A stretch of 64,000 nt of DNA, from positions 1 to 64,000 of the forward strand of contig NZ_JACSPP010000007.1 in NCBI RefSeq assembly GCF_014837065.1, read 5' to 3'. Source of the DNA: Phocaeicola intestinalis (GTDB lineage: Bacteria; Bacteroidota; Bacteroidia; Bacteroidales; Bacteroidaceae). Shown piece by piece: positions 50,173 through 60,335 of this stretch (positions are counted from its first letter, which is position 1; every line of letters begins with the position of its first letter). The position numbers were made by a program, and so were the translations under genes. Under the pieces are notes generated by a model. The model worked only from the letters and a program-made list of their open reading frames with translations, had not been told where the DNA came from and did no database searches.

Positions 50173-51543
50173 TTATTTATTCAGTTCATTCACTTCTGCC
50201 AGGCTCTTGTTTATTTCCTCATCGCTCAGGCTATAATTGGTGAGATTGCCTGCCAGGTATTGGTCGTAAGCGCTCATGTCGATCAAGCCGTGTCCGGAGA
50301 GGTTGAAAAGAAGCACTTTCTCTTCGCCGCTTTCTTTGCATTTCAATGCTTCATTAATGGTGGCAGCGATGGCGTGGCATGATTCCGGTGCCGGGATGAT
50401 GCCTTCTACTTTGGCGAAAAGGCAGCCGGATTTGAACGAATCCAATTGTTGGATGTCGACGGCTTCCATGAGGTTGTCTTTTATCAGCTGCGATACGATG
50501 ACACCAGCTCCGTGATAACGCAAGCCTCCGGCATGGATGTTGGCAGGGGTAAAATTGTGTCCCAATGTGTACATCGGAAGCAGCGGGGTATATCCGGCTT
50601 CGTCTCCATAGTCGTATTCGAATTTGCCTCGTGTCAGTTTGGGGCATGATGCCGGTTCGGCTGCAATGTATCGGGTTTTCTTTCCTTCCAGGATGGTGTG
50701 CCGCATGAACGGGAAAGCGATGCCGCCGAAGTTGGAACCTCCGCCGAAGCAAGCGATGATGGCATCGGGATATTCGCCCGCCATTTCCATCTGCTTTTCG
50801 GCTTCCAGTCCGATGATGGTCTGATGGAGGGTGACATGGCTTAATACAGAGCCTAAAGTGTATTTGCAGTTAGGTGTCGTGCGTGCCAGTTCTACTGCTT
50901 CAGAAATAGCTGTACCCAGTGAACCTTGGTGGTTAGGGTATTTGGTCAGGATGTCTTTTCCTGCGCGGGTTGACATGGAAGGTGAAGGAGTCACCTGTGC
51001 GCCGAAGGTCTGCATGATGCTGCGCCGGTATGGTTTCTGCTCGTAGCTGATTTTTACTTGATATACGGCAGCTTCCAGTCCGAATACGTTGGCTGCATAC
51101 GACAGGGCTGCTCCCCATTGTCCGGCTCCTGTTTCGGTTGTGATATTGCTTACGCCTTCTTTTTTGCAATAATAGGCTTGTGCCAGTGCCGAATTCAGCT
51201 TGTGCGAGCCGATTGGGCTGACACTTTCATTTTTGAAATAGATGTGGGCAGGGGTGTCTAATGCTTTTTCCAGTCCGTATGCACGTACCAGTGGGGTGCT
51301 CCGGTAGTATTTGTACATGTCGCGCACTTCCTCGGGTATCTCGATCCATGTATCTGTTTGGTTCAATTCCTGCTGGCAAAGTTCTTTGGCGAAGATAGGG
51401 TAAAGGTCTTCGGGTTTGAGCGGTTCTTTGGTAGCAGGGTTTAAGGGAGGCAGCGGTTTGTTTATCATATCTGCCTGAATGTTGTACCAGAAGCGTGGTA
51501 TTTCGTCTTCGGGTAAGATGAATCTTTTCTGTTTATTGCTCAT
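50173..51543 (-). CDS. TrpB2-type tryptophan synthase beta-like enzyme
   Basis: A 456-aa PLP enzyme of the TrpB2 subgroup (longer than ordinary TrpB). PLP Lys in 'GSHKLNSALAQAYY', 'TTETGAGQWGAALSYAANVF', phosphate-binding 'CFGGGSNFGGIAFPF', 'LRYHGAGVIVSQL'. It makes tryptophan from indole and serine, or handles O-phosphoserine in some relatives. No trpA or other trp gene is adjacent, so it probably salvages free indole or serves a separate pathway. Confidence 0.93.
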   Translation of the reverse strand: MSNKQKRFILPEDEIPRFWYNIQADMINKPLPPLNPATKEPLKPEDLYPIFAKELCQQELNQTDTWIEIPEEVRDMYKYYRSTPLVRAYGLEKALDTPAHIYFKNESVSPIGSHKLNSALAQAYYCKKEGVSNITTETGAGQWGAALSYAANVFGLEAAVYQVKISYEQKPYRRSIMQTFGAQVTPSPSMSTRAGKDILTKYPNHQGSLGTAISEAVELARTTPNCKYTLGSVLSHVTLHQTIIGLEAEKQMEMAGEYPDAIIACFGGGSNFGGIAFPFMRHTILEGKKTRYIAAEPASCPKLTRGKFEYDYGDEAGYTPLLPMYTLGHNFTPANIHAGGLRYHGAGVIVSQLIKDNLMEAVDIQQLDSFKSGCLFAKVEGIIPAPESCHAIAATINEALKCKESGEEKVLLFNLSGHGLIDMSAYDQYLAGNLTNYSLSDEEINKSLAEVNELNK

Positions 51544-51654
51544 AATGACTTACATTTTTAAACGTTTTGCCAAAAATAGGTAAAAAAGTGAAACTATGCA
51601 ACCTCTTTTACGAAAATTTCTTCCAGAGGGGACTAATCTTGTTTCAATCTTGTT

Positions 51655-52788
51655 TCAATCGTCCACCCAAAGCAGGTCGCTCATGATGCTGTCGGATATG
51701 AAAATACCTTGTTCGGTAAGCTTCAGGAAATCGCCGGTCTGTTGTAAAGTATGTTGTTGTAAATGGGGTGTGGCAAGGTGGATACAATAATCGTATAGTT
51801 TTTCTCCGAAACCGGTCTTGAGCCTGGTCAGGGACATGCCCCACATGGTGCGCAGGCTGGTAATGATAAAATCATTGTAGCGGGTGTAGAGGTCGAGCTC
51901 TTCTTTTTCAAAATCAGGCTTATGGTTTTCGATGCCTGTCATGTATTTTTCAAGCGATGCGATGTTCCATTGGCGCGAGATGCCGTTGTACGAATGAGCC
52001 GAAGCACCGCAGCCCAAGTATTTCTTTCCAATCCAATAGCTGGAATTATGGCGCGAATGTTTTCCGGGCAGGCAGAAGTTGGAAATCTCATAATGTTCAT
52101 ATCCGGCGGTTTTCAACGTATGAATCAGTTCGGAAAAAAGGCTTACACTCAAATCTTCGTCTATTTCGCTTACCCGATGCTCTTCCCTGAGTTTCCATAG
52201 GGGTGTGCCTTCTTCGTAAATCAGGTGGTAGGCGGAAATGTGTTCGGGGTGCAGGGCGATGGCTTGCTCCAAGTCGGCTTTCCAGGAAGCGAGTGTCTCA
52301 CCGGGCAGTCCGTACATCAGGTCGATGCTGATATTGGCGAAGCCTGCTTGCCGGCATCGCTCGAAAGCATCAATGGCTTGTTGTGCCGTATGGCGGCGGT
52401 GCAGCAGCCGTAAGGTTGTATCGTTGAAGGTTTGTATTCCCATGCTCAGGCGGTTGAAGGGAAAGTGCCGGAGCATGGTTACATATTCCTTGTTTAAATC
52501 ATCGGGGTTGGCTTCGAGGGTGATTTCGGCATCCGGGCGGACAGGATAATATATATATAAGGTAGAGAATATCTGTTCGAAGTGTTTTTCCTGCAATTGC
52601 GAAGGGGTGCCTCCGCCTAAATAGATGGTTTCGATATCTTCTCCTTCGAGGTACTCTTTCCTTTGTTCCAGTTCTTTACATAGCGTCTGGATATAACGGT
52701 CTGTTTGTCCTCCCTGAGTGGTTGAGAAGAAATCGCAATAAATGCACCGGCGTTTGCAGAAGGGAATGTGTAGGTAGATGCCTGCCAT
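51655..52788 (-). CDS. hemW: HemW-like radical SAM protein
   Basis: A 377-aa protein with radical SAM motif 'CKRRCIYCDFFS' near residue 11 (CxxxCxYC, the HemW form rather than the CxFC form of true HemN). It continues 'TIYLGGGTPSQL', 'LEANPDDLNKEY' and 'RLSMGIQTFND', with a C-terminal HemW domain. HemW binds haem and acts as a chaperone; older annotations call it coproporphyrinogen oxidase. Single gene. Confidence 0.92.
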   Translation of the reverse strand: MAGIYLHIPFCKRRCIYCDFFSTTQGGQTDRYIQTLCKELEQRKEYLEGEDIETIYLGGGTPSQLQEKHFEQIFSTLYIYYPVRPDAEITLEANPDDLNKEYVTMLRHFPFNRLSMGIQTFNDTTLRLLHRRHTAQQAIDAFERCRQAGFANISIDLMYGLPGETLASWKADLEQAIALHPEHISAYHLIYEEGTPLWKLREEHRVSEIDEDLSVSLFSELIHTLKTAGYEHYEISNFCLPGKHSRHNSSYWIGKKYLGCGASAHSYNGISRQWNIASLEKYMTGIENHKPDFEKEELDLYTRYNDFIITSLRTMWGMSLTRLKTGFGEKLYDYCIHLATPHLQQHTLQQTGDFLKLTEQGIFISDSIMSDLLWVDD

Positions 52789-52817
52789 ATATCGCTTGAT
52801 GAGGTTTATCTACGTTG

Positions 52818-52857
52818 AAACCCGAAAACGTATGCGTATACATACGCTTTCGGGTTT
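52818..52857 (-). terminator. Terminator after pgk
   Basis: AAACCCGAAAACGTATG pairs with CATACGCTTTCGGGTTT across CGTATA: a 17-bp stem with one mismatch. Confidence 0.8.
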
Positions 52858-52879
52858 CTATTGAAAAATAATGTTATTC

Positions 52880-54136
52880 TTATTCTTCGCCACAGATAGC
52901 AGCTACACCCGGCAATACTTTGCCTTCGATGGCTTCCAGCAATGCACCGCCACCGGTAGAGATGTAAGATACCTGGTCTGCCATGCCGAACTTGTTGATG
53001 CAGGCTACAGAGTCGCCACCGCCAATCAATGAGAACGCGCCGTTCTTGGTAGCTTCTGCAATGGCTTCTGCAATGGCTTTCGAACCGCCTGTGAAGTTAT
53101 CGAATTCGAATACACCGGCAGGACCGTTCCACAGGATAGTCTTGGCATTTACGATAGCAGCCTTGAATGCTTCGCGGCTTGCAGGACCTGCATCCAGTCC
53201 TTCCCAGCCTTCCGGTATGTCGTTAGCCGGGCAAACTTGTGTGTTGGCATCGTTCTTGAAGTCATCAGCTGCGATACAGTCGGTACCCAATACCAGGTTT
53301 ACACCTTTTTCTTTTGCTTTCTTGATGATGTCGAGAGCCAGGTCGAGCTTGTCATCTTCGCAGATAGACTTACCGATCTTGCCGCCTTGAGCCTTAGCGA
53401 AAGTAAATGTCATACCGCCGCACAGAATCAGGTTGTCTACCTTATCCATCAGGTTTTCGATGATACCGATTTTTGTAGAAACTTTCGAACCACCCATGAT
53501 AGCGGTGAACGGGCGCTTGATGTCTTTCAATACGTTATCAACGGCTTTCACTTCTTTTTCCATCAGGTAGCCCAGCATCTTGTGGTCTGCATCGAAATAG
53601 TCGGCGATAACGGCTGTAGAAGCGTGTTTGCGGTGAGCCGTACCGAATGCGTCCATCACGTAGCAGTCTGCATACGAAGCCAATGTCTTGGCGAAGTCTT
53701 TCTGGCGTGCCTTCATTTCTTTCTTAGCGGCTTCGTAAGCAGGGTCTTCTTTTTCGATGCCTACGGGTTTGCCTTCTTCTTCGGGATAGAAGCGGAGGTT
53801 TTCCAGCAACAATACTTCGCCCGGTTTCAAGGCTGCGGCTGCATCCTGTGCTTTGGCGCAGTCGGGAGCGAACTGAACCGGAGTGCCCAGAGCTGCTGAT
53901 ACAGCATCAACAATCTGGCTCAACGAATATTTGGCGTTTACTTTGCCTTTGGGCTTGCCCATGTGCGACATGATAATCAAAGCGCCGCCGTCAGCCAAGA
54001 TTTTCTTCAAGGTAGGCAGAGCGCCACGGATACGAGTGTCATCGGTAATCTTACCATTTTCGTCCAAAGGTACATTGAAGTCCACGCGGACGATTGCCTT
54101 CTTTCCGGCAAAGTTGAATTTGTCAATAGTCATCAT
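52880..54136 (-). CDS. pgk: Phosphoglycerate kinase
   Basis: A 418-aa glycolytic enzyme (1,3-bisphosphoglycerate + ADP to 3-phosphoglycerate + ATP). N-domain '[20 protein letters not shown]', '[19 protein letters not shown]', '[16 protein letters not shown]'; C-domain '[20 protein letters not shown]' and '[15 protein letters not shown]'. Full length. A -7 box TAACTTTG (54190-54183, minus strand) lies 47 bp upstream. Confidence 0.97.
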   Translation of the reverse strand: MMTIDKFNFAGKKAIVRVDFNVPLDENGKITDDTRIRGALPTLKKILADGGALIIMSHMGKPKGKVNAKYSLSQIVDAVSAALGTPVQFAPDCAKAQDAAAALKPGEVLLLENLRFYPEEEGKPVGIEKEDPAYEAAKKEMKARQKDFAKTLASYADCYVMDAFGTAHRKHASTAVIADYFDADHKMLGYLMEKEVKAVDNVLKDIKRPFTAIMGGSKVSTKIGIIENLMDKVDNLILCGGMTFTFAKAQGGKIGKSICEDDKLDLALDIIKKAKEKGVNLVLGTDCIAADDFKNDANTQVCPANDIPEGWEGLDAGPASREAFKAAIVNAKTILWNGPAGVFEFDNFTGGSKAIAEAIAEATKNGAFSLIGGGDSVACINKFGMADQVSYISTGGGALLEAIEGKVLPGVAAICGEE

Positions 54137-54514
54137 AGTCTCAATATTTTTTGTTTAAAGTGTTTGCATTTCAGTTGCACCGCAAAGTTAAGAAAAAAAA
54201 CTATCCGACATGTATTTCACCCGATTATTTTCTGCCTCTTTGTTATTTTGTTTTAAAAAAGGCGGGTTCGTATGGTAAAGTAAGTTGTCTGTGTTTGGCG
54301 CGTCATTCAGGCTGGTTGCAGAATGGTATTTATCATCCTGTTCCGTTCTGAAGTGAATGTTTTCGGCTCCCTTTTTGCGGGTTTATGATCTTTTTTATAA
54401 CTTGCACTGTTTTTCAGGCAGTGCCGGTTTCATATATTTATGGACGCTATACCGTTATTCTTGGATGGATTCCGGGCAGTTTCTGGCAGGTTGGAAAGAT
54501 TAAAAGAACTATTT

Positions 54515-54895
54515 ATGAAAAAAATGCATCAATGTGTCTTGTGTATCGGGTCGAATTACCATGCGGAAATGCATATGAATATAGCCGAAAAAGTATTAAG
54601 ACATTATTTCCCTTGTATCCGATGGGGGAAAACCATACAGACCGCACCCGAAGGGAGCATACATCATGCTCCTTATCTCAACCGGGCGGCACTGTTTGAA
54701 ACCACTTGGGATCCAGATAGTTTGAGGAGCTTTTTCAAGGACATAGAAAAAGCTTGCGGGCGCACTCCTGCCAGTAAGCAGACAGGGGTTATTCCACTCG
54801 ACATTGACCTGCTGATGATAGATGGTGTCGTATGCAAACCTGCCGACATGCAAAAAAAATATGTGCACCTGGCACTACATGGGTTGGGGATATAA
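54515..54895 (+). CDS. HPPK (FolK)-like protein, short
   Basis: A 126-aa protein with the start 'CVLCIGSNYHAEMHMNIAEK' and the HPPK hallmark 'GVIPLDIDLLMIDG' near residue 105. HPPK transfers pyrophosphate from ATP to 6-hydroxymethyl-dihydropterin in folate synthesis. It is about 30 residues shorter than usual and lacks some ATP-loop residues, so it may be a divergent paralogue. Start at 54515 is the first ATG with good similarity. Confidence 0.65.
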   Translation: MKKMHQCVLCIGSNYHAEMHMNIAEKVLRHYFPCIRWGKTIQTAPEGSIHHAPYLNRAALFETTWDPDSLRSFFKDIEKACGRTPASKQTGVIPLDIDLLMIDGVVCKPADMQKKYVHLALHGLGI

Positions 54896-54919
54896 AAACG
54901 GCTTGTGCGATTTATCACC

Positions 54920-55020
54920 ACAGATTTATTAATTTACGATTTGACAATTTGCTATTTACTATTTTGATATTAAAATCGTACTTCGTAAATCGAAAAATAG
55001 TAAATATATCTATACCTATA
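54920..55020. repeat. Intergenic iterated repeat (TTTACGATTTGACAATTT type)
   Basis: TTTACGATTTGACAATTTGCTATTTACTATTTT answered by GTAAATCGAAAAATAGTAAAT. Same family as 56545-56622 and the 30400-30600 spacer. Confidence 0.7.
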
Positions 55021-55133
55021 GTATAGCAGAGACAGTTTCCAGGCCTGGGGAAAAGAGTAGGATTAGGTTTGTATGTATAAAATCCGTATCTTTGTGCGCT
55101 TGTTTCAAGAATTATATCATCAAACAATCTGTT

Positions 55134-56456
55134 ATGTACACGAACAAAGAAATATGGAATGTAACTTATCCCATTTTCTTGGGATTGCTGGCACAGAATG
55201 TCATCAACGTGACCGATACTGCCTTTTTGGGACATGTGAGCGAAGTGGCACTGGGAGCTTCGGCTATGGGTGGACTGCTGTATATCTGCATTTATACGGT
55301 GGCTTTCGGTTTCAGTGTGGGTTCGCAGATTCTTATAGCGCGGCGTAATGGTGAGGGGAACTACCATGCCGTGGGGCCGATTATGTGGCAGGGCTCTGCC
55401 TTTAGTTTCGGGATGGCGGTAGTGCTGCTGGCGGCAATGTATCTGTTTGCCGAGCCTCTGATACGCCTGCTCATTACATCAGACAATATCTACCATGCTA
55501 CTTACGAGTTTTTTACGTGGCGCATCTGGGGGTTCCTGTTTGCATTTGTCAACGTGATGTTCCGTGCCCTTTATATAGGCATTACTAAGACGAAAGTGCT
55601 TACGATGAGTGCTGTGGTCATGGCTGCGGTCAATGTAATACTCGACTATGTATTGGTGTTCGGTGAGTGGGGTTTCCCCGAGATGGGTGTGCGTGGGGCG
55701 GCACTGGCTTCGGTGATAGCCGAGGCGTCTTCGCTGGTGTTTTACCTTGTATATACCTATGCGAAGATAGACCTTCATAAGTACGGGCTGCACCGCTTCG
55801 GGCAGTTCGACTGGAACATGGTGGTGCGTATCTTGCATATTTCCTGTTTCACGATGGTGCAGTATTTCCTCTCGATGGCTATCTGGTTCGTATTTTTTAT
55901 GGCACTGGAGCGGTTGGGCGAGCGCCAGCTGGCGATAGCCAATATTGTGCGCAGTGTCTACGTCGTTTTGCTTATTCCGGTGCAGGCACTTTCTACTACG
56001 GCGAACTCGTTGGTGAGTAACCTTATCGGTTCGGGAGGTGTGTCGAAGGTGATGTATCTGCTGAACCGCATCGCCCGGATGTCGTTCCTCATCATGGTGG
56101 TTTGTGTAGTGTTGTGCGTGGCATTTCCTCATGCCATCCTTTCGGTATATACAGGCGAGGAGGCATTGCTTCATGAATCGGAACTGGCACTTTATGTAGT
56201 GTGCGTGGCGATGCTGATTGCGGCACTTTCCAATGTGTATTTCAACGGTATTTCGGGAACAGGTAATACACAGGCGGCATTGGTGCTCGAAATCGGCATA
56301 CAGGTGTTTTATGCCCTCTATATCATCATTATCGGCATGGTGGTGCAGGCTCCGGTGGAGATTTGTTTCACTACCGAAGTGATTTACTATACCTTGATGT
56401 TGGTTTTCAGTGTGATTTATCTGAAAAAAGCGAAATGGCAGAACAAAAAGATTTGA
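55134..56456 (+). CDS. MATE family efflux transporter
   Basis: A 440-aa membrane protein with about 12 hydrophobic helices. MATE features: 'PIFLGLLAQNVINVTDTAFL' near the start, 'GLLYICIYTVAFGFSVGSQI', 'RALYIGITKTKVLTMSAVVM', repeat symmetry in 'QALSTTANSLVSNLIGSGGV'. It expels drugs or metabolites using Na+ or H+. ATG at 55134 is used because TATCTTTG (55087-55094), a -7 box, overlaps the earlier in-frame start. Confidence 0.92.
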   Translation: MYTNKEIWNVTYPIFLGLLAQNVINVTDTAFLGHVSEVALGASAMGGLLYICIYTVAFGFSVGSQILIARRNGEGNYHAVGPIMWQGSAFSFGMAVVLLAAMYLFAEPLIRLLITSDNIYHATYEFFTWRIWGFLFAFVNVMFRALYIGITKTKVLTMSAVVMAAVNVILDYVLVFGEWGFPEMGVRGAALASVIAEASSLVFYLVYTYAKIDLHKYGLHRFGQFDWNMVVRILHISCFTMVQYFLSMAIWFVFFMALERLGERQLAIANIVRSVYVVLLIPVQALSTTANSLVSNLIGSGGVSKVMYLLNRIARMSFLIMVVCVVLCVAFPHAILSVYTGEEALLHESELALYVVCVAMLIAALSNVYFNGISGTGNTQAALVLEIGIQVFYALYIIIIGMVVQAPVEICFTTEVIYYTLMLVFSVIYLKKAKWQNKKI

Positions 56457-56544
56457 AGCCTGCAAGTTTTTTACTATTTTTGCACGCTGCTTTTTTATTG
56501 GGTGCAGAGACGGCGTACATCTCTGTGCCTCTGTGGCATAAAAA

Positions 56545-56622
56545 TTAAATAGTAAATCGCTAAATAGTAAATAATAAATCGCTAAATAGTAAATAGTAAA
56601 TCGCTAAATAGTAAATAGAATT
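56545..56622. repeat. Tandem repeat AAATAGTAAATCGCT before ffh
   Basis: Three to four direct copies of AAATAGTAAATCGCT / AAATAGTAAATAGTA in the ffh leader, ending 1 bp before its ATG. Confidence 0.85.
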
Positions 56623-57948
56623 ATGTTCGATAATTTAAGTGAAAGACTGGAGCGGTCGTTCAAGATATTGAAAGGTGAAGGCAAAATCACCGAAATCAAT
56701 GTGGCGGAGACCCTGAAAGATGTACGTCGTGCGTTGCTGGATGCCGATGTAAACTATAAGGTGGCAAAGAACTTTACCGATACGGTAAAAGAGAAAGCAC
56801 TGGGGCAGAACGTCCTGACAGCCGTGAAGCCCAGCCAGTTGATGGTGAAGATTGTTCACGACGAGCTGGCGAAGCTGATGGGAGGCGATACGGTGGAACT
56901 GGAGTTGAAAGGCCGTCCGGCTGTTATCCTGATGTCGGGTCTGCAAGGTTCGGGTAAGACAACCTTTTCGGGCAAGCTGGCACGGATGTTCAAGTCGAAG
57001 AAGAACCGTAAGCCCTTGCTGGTAGCATGTGATGTTTACCGTCCGGCTGCCATCGACCAGTTGAAAGTGCTGGGCGAGCAAGTGGAAGTACCGGTTTATA
57101 GCGAACCGGACAGCAAAGATCCGGTACAGATAGCCTTGAATGCCATTCAGGAAGCCAAGGCGAAAGGGTATGACCTGGTTATTGTCGATACAGCCGGCCG
57201 GTTGGCGATAGACGAACAGATGATGAACGAGATTGCCGCTATCAAAAATGCCATCACTCCGGATGCTACCCTTTTTGTGGTGGATGCGATGACCGGACAA
57301 GATGCGGTGAACACAGCCCGTGAATTTAACGAACGTCTCGACTTCACCGGTGTGGTACTTACCAAATTGGATGGTGATACGCGTGGCGGTGCCGCCCTTT
57401 CCATCCGTACGGTGGTAAACAAGCCTATCCTGTTTGTTGGTACGGGCGAGAAACTGGATGCCGTCGACCTTTTCCATCCGGCACGTATGGCAGACCGTAT
57501 CCTGGGTATGGGCGACATCGTTTCGTTGGTAGAGCGTGCACAAGAGCAATACGATGAGGAAGAAGCCAAGCGTTTGCAGAAGAAAATCCAGAAGAACCAG
57601 TTCGACTTTAACGACTTTTTGGGACAGATCCAGCAAATCAAGAAGATGGGTAACCTGAAAGAACTGGCTTCGATGATTCCGGGCGTAGGAAAGGCGATTA
57701 AGGATATCGATATTGATGACAATGCCTTTAAGAGCATTGAGGCAATTATTTATTCGATGACTCCCCAAGAGCGCACACATCCTGAAATCCTGAACGGAAG
57801 CCGCCGGAACCGTATTGCCAAGGGTAGCGGAACAAGCATTCAGGAAGTGAACCGCCTCTTGAAGCAGTTCGACCAGACCCGCAAGATGATGAAGATGGTA
57901 ACGGGCAGCAAGATGGCAGGCATGATGCAGAAAATGAAACGGAAATAA
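56623..57948 (+). CDS. ffh: Signal recognition particle GTPase Ffh
   Basis: A 441-aa protein that targets nascent membrane proteins. N domain, then G domain with P-loop 'GLQGSGKTTFSGKLA', 'DVYRPAAIDQL', 'DTAGRL' and 'TKLDGDTRGG'; the M domain is rich in Met ('RKMMKMVTGSKMAGMMQKMK') and binds SRP RNA and signal sequences. Full length. Confidence 0.97.
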   Translation: MFDNLSERLERSFKILKGEGKITEINVAETLKDVRRALLDADVNYKVAKNFTDTVKEKALGQNVLTAVKPSQLMVKIVHDELAKLMGGDTVELELKGRPAVILMSGLQGSGKTTFSGKLARMFKSKKNRKPLLVACDVYRPAAIDQLKVLGEQVEVPVYSEPDSKDPVQIALNAIQEAKAKGYDLVIVDTAGRLAIDEQMMNEIAAIKNAITPDATLFVVDAMTGQDAVNTAREFNERLDFTGVVLTKLDGDTRGGAALSIRTVVNKPILFVGTGEKLDAVDLFHPARMADRILGMGDIVSLVERAQEQYDEEEAKRLQKKIQKNQFDFNDFLGQIQQIKKMGNLKELASMIPGVGKAIKDIDIDDNAFKSIEAIIYSMTPQERTHPEILNGSRRNRIAKGSGTSIQEVNRLLKQFDQTRKMMKMVTGSKMAGMMQKMKRK

Positions 57949-57966
57949 CGGGAAGTGTATCTTACG

Positions 57967-58018
57967 AATTATCCCCTTGCCTTCCTTATGTTGTTAAGGA
58001 GCAGGCAAGGGGATAATT
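57967..58018. terminator. Bidirectional terminator between ffh and rng
   Basis: AATTATCCCCTTGCCT pairs with AGGCAAGGGGATAATT (16 bp, perfect), followed by T-run on the plus strand. Confidence 0.9.
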
Positions 58019-58046
58019 GTTTTTTGGAGGTTCTTTGTTTGCTTGT

Positions 58047-59621
58047 CTATTTGATTTCGAACTCCTCTTTCATGTCTATTTCTTCGTTGTGCGCGTCATA
58101 AAATTTATATTGCAGGAAGGCAAGGCTTTGGTTCGGGACAATCTTGATTCCGAAGCCGTATTTCATCTGCCACTTCCGCTTGAGCGACATGATGCCTTGG
58201 TTGATGTAAGCAGCCACGTAGGGGTGGATGTGCAATGTAAATTTCTTGACCTTCAACTTATTGACCAAGTAGTCAATTTTGCTTTCCAGTGTATCTGTAA
58301 ACAGGATGGAAGGCTTTATCTTTCCTTTGCCGAAGCAGGTGGGGCAGTCTTCATCAGTAGCCACATCCATTGCCGGACGCACGCGCTGGCGCGTTATCTG
58401 CATCAGACCGAATTTGCTGAGGGGCAGAATATTATGCTTGGCACGGTCTTTTTGCATGTTCTGGCACATACGCTCGTACAGTTTCTGACGGTTCTCGGCA
58501 AGATTCATGTCGATAAAGTCGACAACGATGATTCCTCCCATATCTCTTAATCGGAGTTGGCGCGCCAACTCATCGGCTGCGCCCAAGTTCACATCGAGGG
58601 CATTGGCTTCTTGTCCGTTGGCAGATTTCGAACGGTTACCGCTGTTCACGTCCACTACGTGCAGCGCTTCGGTATGTTCGATAATCAGATAAGCCCCGCT
58701 TTTATAAGAAACGGTTTTCCCAAACGATGACTTGATTTGTTTGGTGATGGCAAAGTTATCAAAAATGGGAAGCTGGCCTTTGTATAGCTTGACAATACCC
58801 ACACGTTCGGGGGCTATCAGGGCTACATAATTCTTTACTTCATTGTAAACGGTCTCGTCGTTCACGTAGATGTTTTCGTACGAAGGGTTGAACAGGTCGC
58901 GCAGCATGGCTACCGTGCGGCTTGTCTCTTCGTAGACCAGTGTAGGCATTTTGGTTGCCTTTTGTACTTTTGTGATGGTCTCTTCCCAGTGTTTCAGCAA
59001 TACTTTCAGTTCGGCGTCCAGTTCAGCCACGCGCTTCCCTTCTGCCACCGTGCGTACGATGACGCCGAAGTTTTTCGGCTTGATGCTTTGCAGCAATTGT
59101 TTCAGGCGTGCGCGTTCTTCGCTCGACTTGATTTTTTGCGATACCGACACTTTATCATTGAACGGGATCAGTACCAGGTATCTGCCGGCGAACGACAATT
59201 CGCAGGTCAGTCTCGGTCCTTTGGTGGAAATGGGTTCTTTGACAATTTGTACGATAACCTCTTGTCCTTGTTGCAGGACGTTCGAGATGCTTCCGTCCTT
59301 TTCAATATCGGGCAGCATGGATGCCTTCGATATGGGATAAAGCTTCTTTCGGTCGCTGATAACTTGTTTCAGATACTTCTGGTAAGAAAGAAATTGAGGT
59401 CCAAGGTCTAAGTAATGAAGGAAAGCGTCTTTTTCGAAACCGACATCTATGAAGCAGGCGTTCAGTCCGGGCATCAGCTTTCTGACTTTGCCCACGTACA
59501 TATTGCCGACGGAAAAGGAAAGGTTTCTTTCTTCTTTCTGGAACTCTACCAGGTTCTTGTCTTCCAGCAGAGCTATGGAGATTTCCTTCGGCTGTACATC
59601 TACTACTAATTCGCTTGTCAC
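58047..59621 (-). CDS. rng: Ribonuclease E/G family endoribonuclease
   Basis: A 524-aa protein, RNase G-sized. S1-like domain with 'FSVGNMYVGKVRKLMPGLNA' near 35, RNase H-like and DNase I-like core ending 'MGGIIVVDFIDM' with metal-binding Asp residues, and the zinc-link motif CPTCFGKG ('EDCPTCFGKGKIKPS'). It processes rRNA and turns over mRNA. The start codon is GTG at 59621. Confidence 0.95.
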   Translation of the reverse strand: MTSELVVDVQPKEISIALLEDKNLVEFQKEERNLSFSVGNMYVGKVRKLMPGLNACFIDVGFEKDAFLHYLDLGPQFLSYQKYLKQVISDRKKLYPISKASMLPDIEKDGSISNVLQQGQEVIVQIVKEPISTKGPRLTCELSFAGRYLVLIPFNDKVSVSQKIKSSEERARLKQLLQSIKPKNFGVIVRTVAEGKRVAELDAELKVLLKHWEETITKVQKATKMPTLVYEETSRTVAMLRDLFNPSYENIYVNDETVYNEVKNYVALIAPERVGIVKLYKGQLPIFDNFAITKQIKSSFGKTVSYKSGAYLIIEHTEALHVVDVNSGNRSKSANGQEANALDVNLGAADELARQLRLRDMGGIIVVDFIDMNLAENRQKLYERMCQNMQKDRAKHNILPLSKFGLMQITRQRVRPAMDVATDEDCPTCFGKGKIKPSILFTDTLESKIDYLVNKLKVKKFTLHIHPYVAAYINQGIMSLKRKWQMKYGFGIKIVPNQSLAFLQYKFYDAHNEEIDMKEEFEIK

Positions 59622-59881
59622 TTGTTATACTTAGTTTACGGGTTAATACTTTTTTTTGAAACAAAAGATTCTCAATACACAAAGAACAAACCTGAAAGAC
59701 TATGAAGGAGCTTTGCAAGTTTGTTCTTTATTGAAGTCGGACAGACTAACAATTATTTTTTGCTTTTGTGTCTGTTCTTTCTCAGTCTTTTTTTACGTTT
59801 GTGAGTTGACATTTTATGTCTTTTTCTTTTCTTTCCGCTTGGCATAGCTTCAAAATTTTATAGGGTTAATACTAATGTTAA

Positions 59882-60157
59882 TTATTTCTTTACTGAAAGA
59901 GTAAACGTCTTTGCTGGCTTAAATGCCGGAATGTTGTGTTCCGGAATGATGATGGTCGTATTTTTTGAAATGTTCCGGGCAGTCTTCTGCGCTCTTTTCT
60001 TCACGATGAAACTGCCGAATCCACGGAGGTATACGTTTTCATCATTTGATAATGACGTCTTTACTGAATCCATAAATGCTTCCAGCGTAGTGAGTACCGT
60101 TTGCTTGTCAATGCCGGTGCTTTTGGCAATTTCGTTTACAATCTCTGCTTTAGTCAT
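59882..60157 (-). CDS. HU family histone-like DNA-binding protein
   Basis: A 91-aa HU/IHF protein: 'MTKAEIVNEIAKSTGIDKQT', 'VYLRGFGSFIVKKRAQKTAR' and 'IPAFKPAKTF', the DNA-clasping beta arm and final strand. It compacts and bends DNA as a dimer. A TATATTTG box lies about 46 bp upstream (60210-60203, minus strand). Confidence 0.95.
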   Translation of the reverse strand: MTKAEIVNEIAKSTGIDKQTVLTTLEAFMDSVKTSLSNDENVYLRGFGSFIVKKRAQKTARNISKNTTIIIPEHNIPAFKPAKTFTLSVKK

Positions 60158-60285
60158 TTCGCTAATAATTATTGTTATACGTTATCTTAATTTTTTGGAT
60201 TGCAAATATATAGCTTTTCTCGCTTATGGAAAAATTTCTTTCGAACAAAATTTTAAAAAACTGTTTCAAGCATCCTTAAAACCTG

Positions 60286-60293
60286 TAATTTTG
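60286..60293 (+). promoter_or_regulatory. -7 promoter box before mutY
   Basis: TAATTTTG at 60286-60293 with only a weak TTTC-like -33 element, 43 bp before the mutY ATG. Confidence 0.45.
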
Positions 60294-60335
60294 CAGATGT
60301 TTTTAGTGTTTTTAATCAAAAGCAATGGAAAAGTT

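Noticed and set aside
55479-56465. 328-aa minus ORF opposite the MATE transporter
   Set aside because: His-rich antisense shadow with no family match.
56635-57780. 381-aa minus ORF opposite ffh
   Set aside because: Shadow of a strongly conserved core gene.
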